Shown: in pieces, positions 17,955-26,410 of the stretch
Position numbering within the stretch: the first letter of the stretch is position 1
Layout: every line of letters begins with the position of its first letter
Source of the DNA: Oligoflexia bacterium
GTDB lineage: Bacteria; Bdellovibrionota_C; UBA2361; JAFLCA01
Assembly (NCBI GenBank): GCA_019694465.1
Contig: JAIBBV010000011.1
Coordinates: forward strand, 1 to 64,000
Length of the DNA stretch: 64,000 bases
Reading direction: 5' to 3'
Translations under genes and position numbers: made by a program
The notes under the pieces: model-generated
What the model was told of the DNA's origin: nothing
Seen by the model: only the letters and a program-made list of their open reading frames with translations
Database searches by the model: none

Positions 17955-20900
17955 ATGCGCATTACAGATATCTTTATTAAGCGCCCGGTTTTGGCTATCT
18001 GCATTAACCTGCTTATTCTAGTGGCGGGACTTAGAGCATTTAATGCCATTAGCGTGCGGCAATATCCACGCAGCGATGTGGCAATTGTTACAGTCAAAAC
18101 CACGTATGTTGGCGCAGATGCCGACTTAATTCGCGGGTTTATCACAACGCCGCTCGAACGAGCGATAGCCAGTGCGGATGGCATAGACTACCTCGAATCC
18201 AGTAGTGCTCAGAGCTTAAGCACAATCACAGCTCACTTGCGGCTTAATTTTGATACCAACGATGCCTTAACACAGATACAAGCCAAAGTGGCGCAAGTGC
18301 GTAGTGAGCTTCCGCAGGAGGCAGAGTCTCCTGTAATTACTGTTGAAAATGCGGACAATAGATTTGCTTCTATGTATCTGAGTTTTTACTCAGAGGATCT
18401 CAACCAGAGCCAAATCACAGACTACCTATCCAGAGTTGTACAGCCCCAACTCTCAGCTGTTCCAGGAGTACAGCGTGCCGACATTTTGGGTGCCCGCACA
18501 TTTGCTATGCGTATTTGGCTGAAGCCGGAGCGCCTGGCAGCATTTCACCTATCGCCAGCCGATGTGGCACAGGCGCTTGAAGCAAATAACGTATTAGCCC
18601 CGCTCGGCAACACAAAGGGCTCGATGGTCCAGGTCAATCTGCGAGCTAATACTGATCTGCGAACGAAGGAAGAGTTTGAAAATATCGTAGTTAAGCGTGA
18701 GACAACACGGCTGGTATACTTGCGGGACATCGCCGACATCAACCTAGGCGCAGAATCCTATGAAGAAGACGTACGTTTCGGCGGCAAAGCAGCCACGTTC
18801 ATGGGGATATGGGTTCTTCCTAATGCGAACTCTCTAGATGTCATTAAGGATGTACGTGACCTAATCCCAAACATTCGACAGGCAGCTCCAAAAGGCATGT
18901 TGGTTGGCATTCCTTACGATGCAACTGCCTATATTCGCGATGCCTTACGTGAGGTTACAAAAACCCTACTTGAAACGATTCTGATAGTGGTAGCGGTAAT
19001 CTATTTGTTTATCGGATCTGCGCGTGGCGTGCTTGTACCAGTAGTAGCAATTCCATTGTCTTTGATTGGTGCTGCTGCGGTGATGTTTGTGATGGGCTTC
19101 ACTCTGAATCTACTCACACTCCTGGCTATTGTCTTAGCAGTAGGTTTAGTGGTCGATGATGCAATAGTAATGCTCGAAAACGTGGAGCGTCATGTGCATG
19201 AAGGTATGCCGCCCATTGAGGCGGCACTTAAAGCAGCACGTGAATTAGTTGGTCCTACAATTGCGATGACCATAACACTCGCTGCCGTGTATGCACCTAT
19301 CGGGCTACAGGGTGGACTTACAGGTGCGTTATTTCGTGAGTTTGCTTTCACACTGGCTGGGGCAGTCGTACTTTCTGGCGCAGTGGCGCTTAGCTTGTCA
19401 CCGATGATGAGTTCGCGTCTTCTCCGCAAAAGTGACACACCAAGTGCTATCAAGTTGCGCGTAGATCACCTGTTTGAGTCGCTCCGTTCAGCATATTTAC
19501 TCAGCTTAGGTAGAGCGCTTGAAGTTCGCTATGCTTTAGGAGCAGCGACGTTTGGATTTATATTACTGCTCATACCTCTATATTTGTTTACTACTCGTGA
19601 ATTAGCTCCGCGCGAAGACCAGGGCATTATCTTTGGCATCGTTCAAGCCTCGGCCGATTCTTCACTGGACCAGACCACAATTTATACTCGCGCTACCAAT
19701 GCTGTTTTTCAGAGTTTTCCTGAGCAAGTGAATACGTTTCAGTTGACTGGGGCAAACTTTGGCTTTTCTGGAATGCTGGTTAAGCCCTGGAGCGAGCGCT
19801 CGAGGAGTGTCTTCGAGTTAGAGCCAGAACTGTGGATGAAGCTCGGCAGCATCCCAGGCATCCGAATGATCGTGACAACGCCGCCGCCCTTGCCCGGTGG
19901 AAGTGACTTCCCAATTGAATTCGTAATCACATCCACTAGTGAGCCTGAGCAAATTCTTTCCTATGCCCAGCAGCTTGTTGGAGCGGCCTTCCAGAGTGGT
20001 AAATTTATGTTTGCCGACACCGATCTGAAATTTGACTTGCCCCAAGCTGTAGTTGAACTTGATCGTGAGAAAGTCTCTAGTTTTGGGGTTGACCTTGCGC
20101 ACGTAGCACGTGACTTGGCTGTTCTGACCGGTGGCAACTATGTCAATCGCTTTAACATACAGGGGCGCAGCTACAAGGTAATCCCGCAGGCCAAGCGATC
20201 GGCGCGCCTGAATGCGGAGCAGTTGCGTGATGCATACATAAGTGGCCCAGGGGGAAAGCTTGTGCCACTTTCAACTGTAGGGCGAGTAGAAAATACTGTG
20301 CAAGCTCGCCAGCTGAATCGCTTTCAACAGTTAAACTCAGCTAAGATCCAAGGCGCCATTCCGCCTGGCGTTAGCATTGATGACGGACTTAAGGCGCTTG
20401 AAGCAGCTGCGCTCAAGATTCTACCCCCGGGTTATTCGATCGACTACGCCGGTGAATCGCGCCAGCTGCGCAAGGAGAGTGGTGCGCTAACTGTTACATT
20501 GTTTTTTGCGACGATTTTGATTTTCCTTGTTTTGGCAGCACAGTTTGAAAGCTTTAGAGATCCTTTGATTATTCTGCTTGGATCGGTACCACTTGCGCTC
20601 TGCGGTGCTCTAGTATTTGTAACGCTTGGGGCGACTACATTGAATATTTATTCACAAGTGGGGCTTGTAACTCTAGTTGGACTGATCGCAAAGAATGGAA
20701 TTCTAATTGTTGAGTTTGCAAACCGCTTACAAGAGGAGGGCAAGTCTAAAGTTGAGTCGGCTTTGGGGGCTGCCTCTACCCGATTACGTCCTGTCTTGAT
20801 GACCTCTATCGCGACCATTGTGGGTCACTTTCCGCTGGTGCTTGCCTCTGGAGCTGGTTCTGGCGCGCGCAACAGCATCGGCATAGTTCTCGTCTCCGGC

Positions 20901-20981
20901 ATGCTCATAGGTACCATCTTTACGTTGTATTTTGTTCCCGCGCTTTATGTGCTCCTAGCCAGCTCCAGACAGAGGCGCTAA
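17955..20981 (+). CDS. RND multidrug efflux permease (HAE1/MexF-MdtBC type)
   Basis: 1008-residue inner membrane proton-drug antiporter. It has the expected 12-segment layout with two large periplasmic loops. The TM4 region AVGLVVDDAIVMLENVERH contains the proton-relay Asp-Asp pair, which marks drug rather than metal transport; GLIAKNGILIVEFAN is the TM10 Lys-containing motif. RITDIFIKRPVLAI at the N-terminus is standard. As the last gene of the channel-adaptor-permease operon it completes a pump; no local regulator gene (TetR, MarR or two-component) is adjacent. Confidence 0.95.
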   Translation: MRITDIFIKRPVLAICINLLILVAGLRAFNAISVRQYPRSDVAIVTVKTTYVGADADLIRGFITTPLERAIASADGIDYLESSSAQSLSTITAHLRLNFDTNDALTQIQAKVAQVRSELPQEAESPVITVENADNRFASMYLSFYSEDLNQSQITDYLSRVVQPQLSAVPGVQRADILGARTFAMRIWLKPERLAAFHLSPADVAQALEANNVLAPLGNTKGSMVQVNLRANTDLRTKEEFENIVVKRETTRLVYLRDIADINLGAESYEEDVRFGGKAATFMGIWVLPNANSLDVIKDVRDLIPNIRQAAPKGMLVGIPYDATAYIRDALREVTKTLLETILIVVAVIYLFIGSARGVLVPVVAIPLSLIGAAAVMFVMGFTLNLLTLLAIVLAVGLVVDDAIVMLENVERHVHEGMPPIEAALKAARELVGPTIAMTITLAAVYAPIGLQGGLTGALFREFAFTLAGAVVLSGAVALSLSPMMSSRLLRKSDTPSAIKLRVDHLFESLRSAYLLSLGRALEVRYALGAATFGFILLLIPLYLFTTRELAPREDQGIIFGIVQASADSSLDQTTIYTRATNAVFQSFPEQVNTFQLTGANFGFSGMLVKPWSERSRSVFELEPELWMKLGSIPGIRMIVTTPPPLPGGSDFPIEFVITSTSEPEQILSYAQQLVGAAFQSGKFMFADTDLKFDLPQAVVELDREKVSSFGVDLAHVARDLAVLTGGNYVNRFNIQGRSYKVIPQAKRSARLNAEQLRDAYISGPGGKLVPLSTVGRVENTVQARQLNRFQQLNSAKIQGAIPPGVSIDDGLKALEAAALKILPPGYSIDYAGESRQLRKESGALTVTLFFATILIFLVLAAQFESFRDPLIILLGSVPLALCGALVFVTLGATTLNIYSQVGLVTLVGLIAKNGILIVEFANRLQEEGKSKVESALGAASTRLRPVLMTSIATIVGHFPLVLASGAGSGARNSIGIVLVSGMLIGTIFTLYFVPALYVLLASSRQRR

Positions 20982-21103
20982 CTTAAAGCGCGTACAACAT
21001 TGCAACTTCCTGAATAGATTAGGCCATTTACGCCCCCGCTCAACTTTCACATCTGCTAGTCCGATACCATAAGTGCCTAGATTTATTTGCCCTAATCGCA
21101 GAT

Positions 21104-22555
21104 ATGAGCTTTCGTTACGAACCGCCACAGGTTGAGCAAACCGTATCCGTTGCGCCCACGCAGCGAGGGGATCGGCTTGTGGACAAGACTGTTAAGCACG
21201 TTGCTAAGGGTTGGATCCCTATTAATCCGAGCACCCTAAAGGTTGTTAAGGGCAAGCTAGCAGCTGGGGCCTATAGAACAGACACCGATGAATTTATAAA
21301 TGATATTAAGCTTGACCCTGGATTGGTGGTGCACTGCATGCGTCGCCTAGGGACTCTAGTTGACATACCAAAGCGTGAATCAAATCCAATTCAGCTTCTA
21401 AAGCAATTAGAGGAAGAAAAGCTTGCTACCCTGCTAAGCGTAGAGGAAGCAGATGCATCCATGCACCGCTTTGAAGATGCAACTAAGCATCAGGCATTAC
21501 AACTTCAAGCAACCTTGCTTAGCACACAAGCTGCTGAGGGCATGGCGCCCAAAGCCAGCGTTGACCCAGATACAGCCTACACATCAAGTTTCCTGAGACA
21601 GGTAGGGTATGCGTTAATCGCTTGGAACTATCCAGATATCTATAATCGACTCATTGTCGCTCACAGGAGCAAAGGGATCGACATTGAAGCTGAGCTAGTA
21701 AAGCTGTTGGGAGTTACTCCACATCAGCTGGCTTATCTTGTTGCAGGGCAATTAAATATTGCTGGGGCCAGCGCTGCTGCTTTAACTAGGCGCCCTGAAT
21801 ATAGCTCTGATAACCCACTCCCTAAAATATGCGAATTAGCTGACCTATTCGCACGTAGTAAGGATCCTCAGTCCTATCCTGAAGCTCAGAAAAATATTCT
21901 CGAGAGGCAGGCTGAACTTAATCAGTTTATTCCATTGGAGTTACGCGAAAAAATAGAGAAACGGGTAGCAACATTCCTGAAAGAACAAACGGGCTTACAG
22001 GCCTTGCAGGAGTTGCCTCTTGTAAAAGACTTGGTACGACTTAATCAGGAAGGACCAGGCGCAACCGCATTTAAGTTAAATGCTTACGCGCAGCGGTGTG
22101 CCCCGGCGCTAAGGAAAAAATTTGAGGAAATTTACGCGACTGCGGATTTAAGCCGTGTTTCGCTGGATGCGCTACGTGAATTAACCAACGACCTTATTCC
22201 ACGGCTTGGATTCGAGTTTGGATGCCTTTATATGCACGATGGGCGAACTGGAGCCCTTGAGCCTGCGCTGAGAGTTGGCTCCAAACCCCTAAGAAGCTAT
22301 GCCTTAACATCATCATCTTGGCACCATGTCGTTGCGAGTTCTATCGACAATGCTCTTCCTTACAAAGCTGAAGGGATAGCAAGGGATGGCTCAACCAGTG
22401 TCTATATGTGTTCTGGCCTTGGTAATAAGAAATTTCGCGGAGTGCTATACCTCGAGTTACATCCGCTATATGTAACGAACGCCGACCATCCCTCTCTTCT
22501 ACACTTCCAAGCTATTCGGCAAGCAATAAACGACTTCCTTGGTCCTATCACCTAA
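21104..22555 (+). CDS. HDOD-domain signalling protein with C-terminal GAF-like region
   Basis: 483 residues. Residues about 35-230 look like an HDOD domain: LDPGLVVHCMRRLGTL matches the core after the first helices, and FLRQVGYALIAWNYPDIYNRL with GVTPHQLAYLVAGQLNIAG matches the second half. The metal-binding His-Asp of true HD phosphohydrolases is missing, as usual in HDOD. Residues about 350-480 (FEFGCLYMHDGRTGALEPAL to GVLYLELHPLYV) have the alternating pattern of a GAF-like sensor. Such proteins act in regulatory complexes, often with c-di-GMP or chemotaxis functions; partner unknown. Confidence 0.7.
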   Translation: MSFRYEPPQVEQTVSVAPTQRGDRLVDKTVKHVAKGWIPINPSTLKVVKGKLAAGAYRTDTDEFINDIKLDPGLVVHCMRRLGTLVDIPKRESNPIQLLKQLEEEKLATLLSVEEADASMHRFEDATKHQALQLQATLLSTQAAEGMAPKASVDPDTAYTSSFLRQVGYALIAWNYPDIYNRLIVAHRSKGIDIEAELVKLLGVTPHQLAYLVAGQLNIAGASAAALTRRPEYSSDNPLPKICELADLFARSKDPQSYPEAQKNILERQAELNQFIPLELREKIEKRVATFLKEQTGLQALQELPLVKDLVRLNQEGPGATAFKLNAYAQRCAPALRKKFEEIYATADLSRVSLDALRELTNDLIPRLGFEFGCLYMHDGRTGALEPALRVGSKPLRSYALTSSSWHHVVASSIDNALPYKAEGIARDGSTSVYMCSGLGNKKFRGVLYLELHPLYVTNADHPSLLHFQAIRQAINDFLGPIT

Positions 22556-22643
22556 CTTAGGTACCACCTTCCTGCTACAGAACTTACAAACGAAAATTGG
22601 CGCATATTTTTCAACGACCACTCAACGGTGCCGATTTCAGTAC

Positions 22644-23573
22644 ATGGGTCGAGCAATAAGAGATAGAGATCCGAGCGCTTACCGCCTTATAACCATTCGT
22701 ACGGTGGAAGCACGCCTATGGATCGGCGCCGGGCGAAATGTAGAAAAACTAATCGGTGGAATCCTTGCCAGATATCAGGAACTGCTGGGGATAGAAATGA
22801 CTTCCTATGTTTTCCTAGGAAATCATTTTCACCTGATAATACGTGCGCCACAAGGAAACACAGATGAGTTCTTGGAAAATGTTAACCGCGAGATGGCGCG
22901 CCGAATAAATTGGAAGAATCAGCGTCGGGGCAAATTCTGGGAGAGGCGCTATACCGATCAAAAAATCTTATCAGAAGAAGATCTGCTTGAGGCATTTCTC
23001 TATGTAAATACTAACCCCACGCATCACGGGCTGGTAACTGACTCCGCCGACTGGCCAGGCTTAATCTCATACCACCAGGTACTATCGGAGAGAGAGCGAA
23101 GATTTAGCTTTTATCACTTCTCGGCCTCCGAACAAGAACACCGGGTAACAACCCATTCACTTAAACTAACACCACTACCTCAATTTAAGCACCTTTCCGG
23201 GTCAGAAAGAAAAAATGCAATTCAAAGGCTGCTCGCTAAAAGAACAGCAGAAATTGTTGAGACTCGACAGAAAAATGGTCTGAGCTTTCTAGGCCGAGAA
23301 GGCATTTCTTCCCAAACACTCGGCGCAATACCACAGAATGTCTCAAAGAAGCCTCACGGCCCTGGCTACTCCAAAAATGCTGTGTTGATTACAAAATACA
23401 GACAACTCGTGCTTGAACGACGTAAGAGATACAGCGAAGCATCAATATTGTATCGCCTGGGTCGAATAGAAATTGAATTCCCGCAATTTTCCTTCAAGCC
23501 ACCTACGCATAGAAGGCCCAGAATTATTCCTTTTACCCCACTCTCTCTGGAAGACTTACAATTTGCGGCATAA
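22644..23573 (+). CDS. REP-associated tyrosine transposase-like (RAYT, Y1_Tnp) protein
   Basis: 309 residues from the ATG at 22644; the frame is open further upstream into the preceding gene but this start gives a typical N-terminus. The HUH-type motif is GNHFHLIIR (His61, His63) and the candidate catalytic Tyr is Tyr120 in FLYVNTNP, equivalent to the Y-x-x-x-N-P block of RAYTs. The C-terminal 150 residues are basic and helical. RAYTs are single-copy, domesticated relatives of IS200 transposases that handle REP hairpins. I see no matching terminal repeats or subterminal hairpins on its immediate flanks. Confidence 0.85.
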   Translation: MGRAIRDRDPSAYRLITIRTVEARLWIGAGRNVEKLIGGILARYQELLGIEMTSYVFLGNHFHLIIRAPQGNTDEFLENVNREMARRINWKNQRRGKFWERRYTDQKILSEEDLLEAFLYVNTNPTHHGLVTDSADWPGLISYHQVLSERERRFSFYHFSASEQEHRVTTHSLKLTPLPQFKHLSGSERKNAIQRLLAKRTAEIVETRQKNGLSFLGREGISSQTLGAIPQNVSKKPHGPGYSKNAVLITKYRQLVLERRKRYSEASILYRLGRIEIEFPQFSFKPPTHRRPRIIPFTPLSLEDLQFAA

Positions 23574-23707
23574 TTTTTAGCCCGCAGGGGTAGTGTATTT
23601 AAAGCGCCAAAAGTCGCCTCTAAGCGGCCACCATGTGTGCGGACAGGCGAAATGGACTCACCTAATTGCACTTTTCAACTATACGGCAAGCAAGCGACTC
23701 AAATCGC

Positions 23708-24895
23708 TCAGAAGAAGTTGGTACCTAGTTTGGAAAGGTCGGAGCAGATATTTTTTTGATGTGCCTCGAGGGTTCCACCGCCAATTTCCAGCAGCTTTGC
23801 ATCACGCCATAGTCGTTCCACAACATATTCGCCAACATAACCAAAGCCACCCAAAACCTGAATAGCCCGATCTGCAATAGTCTTAGCCATTGGGGTAGCA
23901 GCTAACTTTACGCCGTCGGAGTCGAGGCGGTTGCCAGATGACTCTAGCTTCATGTTCATGGCAGTGTGGTAAACATAGGCACGACAGGCCTGAAATTCAG
24001 CATAGCTATCCCCAATATAGCGCTGAATTTGCCCAAACGCATTCAACGTCTTTCCAAACGCCTTGCGCTCTTGAGCATAACGCACCATCACTTCCAAACT
24101 ACGACGCGCAATCCCCAAACTCATCGCCGCCAAAGTTACACGCTCAATCTCCAAATTGCGCATCATATGATGCATCGACTCACCCGGATTCCCCACCAAC
24201 CTCTCGGCCGGCACATAACAATCGTCAAAGCAAAGCTCCGCCGTATTCGAGGCGCGCATTCCAGCCTTATCTCGAATCTTCTGCCCAACCGAAAAGCCCT
24301 TATCGCCCCGCCTAAGCAAGAAAGTCGAAATCTGTGGCCGTCCCTTCGCATCAACTCCCGTCCGAGCATACAGCCAAAGCACATCACAAGATGTCTTTCC
24401 CTCATCTATAGTTCCATTCGTAATCCAAAGCTTGCGCCCATTTATTACAAAACCATCGCCACGCCGCTCCGCATTGGTCTTCATTCCCAGCACATCGGTT
24501 CCAACATCCGGCTCAGAAAGCCCCATCGCCCCAATCCATTCACCAGTACAAAGCTTTGGCAAATATTCCTTCTTCTGCGCATCCGACCCATTCACGGAAA
24601 GGTTGTTCACACACAACATTGCATGAGCAAGATAAGCCAAACAAAAACCAGGATCGCTGGCTGATAGCTCCTCGTGCGCGATCACTGCCGCCAAAGCATC
24701 CATTCCAGATCCACCACACTGCTCCGGAGCCGTGATACCTAACAAGCCCAACGCCCCTAACTTACGAAACAGCTCAACATTAAAGCGCTCCGCTCGGTCA
24801 AACTCTAACGCCTGAGGCTCAACCTCTAGCTGAACGAATTGCCTAACCGTGTCACGCAGCAACTTATGCTCTGAAGTCGGATCAAATAGTTTCAT
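23708..24895 (-). CDS. acyl-CoA dehydrogenase, isovaleryl-CoA dehydrogenase-like
   Basis: 395-residue FAD flavoenzyme introducing a C2-C3 double bond into an acyl-CoA. It has the conserved GLSEPDVGTDVLGMKT and WITNG motifs of the FAD-binding middle domain. The catalytic base seems to be Glu251 in NLEIERVTLAAMSLG, as in isovaleryl-CoA dehydrogenase, because the C-terminal position used by medium-chain enzymes is Gly here (LEIGGGTLEAHQ). That favours a branched-chain or long-chain type substrate. No carboxylase or hydratase gene of leucine breakdown is adjacent. The coding strand is unusually G+T-rich, a bias shared with the next gene upstream. Confidence 0.92.
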   Translation of the reverse strand: MKLFDPTSEHKLLRDTVRQFVQLEVEPQALEFDRAERFNVELFRKLGALGLLGITAPEQCGGSGMDALAAVIAHEELSASDPGFCLAYLAHAMLCVNNLSVNGSDAQKKEYLPKLCTGEWIGAMGLSEPDVGTDVLGMKTNAERRGDGFVINGRKLWITNGTIDEGKTSCDVLWLYARTGVDAKGRPQISTFLLRRGDKGFSVGQKIRDKAGMRASNTAELCFDDCYVPAERLVGNPGESMHHMMRNLEIERVTLAAMSLGIARRSLEVMVRYAQERKAFGKTLNAFGQIQRYIGDSYAEFQACRAYVYHTAMNMKLESSGNRLDSDGVKLAATPMAKTIADRAIQVLGGFGYVGEYVVERLWRDAKLLEIGGGTLEAHQKNICSDLSKLGTNFF

Positions 24896-24970
24896 AAATA
24901 CTTTGACGTTTTAACGTGTAGCCATTAGGACTGTTTATACCAAACTGGCTAACTAAGTCACCGCTGCCAT

Positions 24971-26395
24971 TCAGGGCAGCGCAATAAAGGCGACCGAGGC
25001 GATGATTGTCGGGACAAGCGCCCCCAAAAGAAGCCCTAACGGAGATATGCCACCCTCAAAGTACCTACTTAAAATGGAATTTCCCGCAGGATTCGGCGCA
25101 TTAGCGATAATCGTAAGCCCACCCCCACTCACAGCCCCTGCCACTACCGCATAGCGCAGCCCCTCATCGAACGAAGGCACCAAACTCGCCAAATAGGTAA
25201 TCGCCGCATTATCGTTAAAAGCTGATAGTAATCCAGCGCCAACAAAAAGAGCGGTCTCATCGAGGCGCGATATAACGGGCGCAATCCACCAGCCTTGCAA
25301 ACCACCATGGATCACCAAGCCAATTAAGAAAAAACCAACCAAAAGCGGCGATCGTAACGAAAATTCGAACTGATGATGCTGAGTAGCCTCCACAAAGGCT
25401 ATAAAGAAAAGAAAACCAAGTAGCATCAAGTTTGGACTGTGCGCATTAAGGACAGTCCAAGTAAGAAACACAAGATGCACCAAAATCACCTGCCACGGCA
25501 CGCGCTCCTCCACACCAGCAGGTCTGCCCGCAAGCGACATGGATCGCAGCTCCCCCCAAAAACACGCCAACATGGTCCCGTTAGCCAAAAGAATTGCCAA
25601 CACAGCCTTCCAGCCAAAGTGACTGATCATGTACAGCGCATCCCAGCCCCACCGACCGGCCACCATAATCACCGGCGGTGCCGCAAAATGGGTAAGCACT
25701 CCCCCTATAGACACATTAACAAACAGCAATCCAAGCGTAACGTATTTTAGGCGATTAGAGGGCTTAAGCGAATAAAAAATGCTCCCCAGCAACATGGCTG
25801 AAATAGTCATCGCTGCAGGCTCGGTGATCAAAGACCCTAATAATGGCCCAACCGTAAGAATCGAAAACCACCAGGCTGCGACAGAACCCCCGCCGCTACG
25901 CGCCACTCTTTCTACAACTGCCTGCGCCGCTACCAACACCGGACGTGTGCCAGAAATTGCCATCACAATCACAACGAAGATCGGCTCAGTGAACTGAACC
26001 CTAAAATTAAGGTAGTTTTCCAACGTACCCCATCCGCGTAGCCCTACAATTGCGACTAGAAGCGGAATGGCCCAAATTCCAAAAACCGCCTCGACCTCGC
26101 CACAATAATGCATCAACACTGCTGAAAAACTCACCGGCTCCTTGTCCTTTAGCTCAGCACTATTGGCTATTCTTTGCCGATGCTCGGCCTCCCAACGCTT
26201 AGCAATCGCAAGAAACCTGGGAGCGAGAAACGTATGGATAATTGCCAAAAGGAAAATGACAGTGGCAACTAAATTAAATGGATCCTGCTGAATCCTGTGA
26301 AATAGCACCTCACCTAAAGTGCCCAAGCTAGCATCGCCATAAGCATCTAGCGCTAACGGGAAGTTACTGAAAGTCTCATGCGCACTATTTGCCAT
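24971..26395 (-). CDS. putative Na+/H+ antiporter (PF07399-like)
   Basis: 474-residue polytopic membrane protein with about 11-12 hydrophobic segments. The opening FHRIQQDPFNLVATVIFLLAIIHTF, the segment ITEPAAMTISAMLLG and the late AFNDNAAITYLASLVPS resemble the family annotated as putative Na+/H+ antiporters (part of the IT superfamily, related to NhaD/ArsB carriers). The ion has not been shown directly for most members. It lies 15 nt after metH on the same strand and is probably cotranscribed, though a functional link is not obvious. Confidence 0.82.
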   Translation of the reverse strand: MANSAHETFSNFPLALDAYGDASLGTLGEVLFHRIQQDPFNLVATVIFLLAIIHTFLAPRFLAIAKRWEAEHRQRIANSAELKDKEPVSFSAVLMHYCGEVEAVFGIWAIPLLVAIVGLRGWGTLENYLNFRVQFTEPIFVVIVMAISGTRPVLVAAQAVVERVARSGGGSVAAWWFSILTVGPLLGSLITEPAAMTISAMLLGSIFYSLKPSNRLKYVTLGLLFVNVSIGGVLTHFAAPPVIMVAGRWGWDALYMISHFGWKAVLAILLANGTMLACFWGELRSMSLAGRPAGVEERVPWQVILVHLVFLTWTVLNAHSPNLMLLGFLFFIAFVEATQHHQFEFSLRSPLLVGFFLIGLVIHGGLQGWWIAPVISRLDETALFVGAGLLSAFNDNAAITYLASLVPSFDEGLRYAVVAGAVSGGGLTIIANAPNPAGNSILSRYFEGGISPLGLLLGALVPTIIASVAFIALP

Positions 26396-26410
26396 GCAGC
26401 CGCCAAACTC

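Noticed and set aside
13358-22573. 14-nt sequence GGTACCACCTTCCT shared by 13361 and 22560
   Set aside because: A match of this length is expected by chance in 64 kb, and no dyad or flanking repeat supports it.
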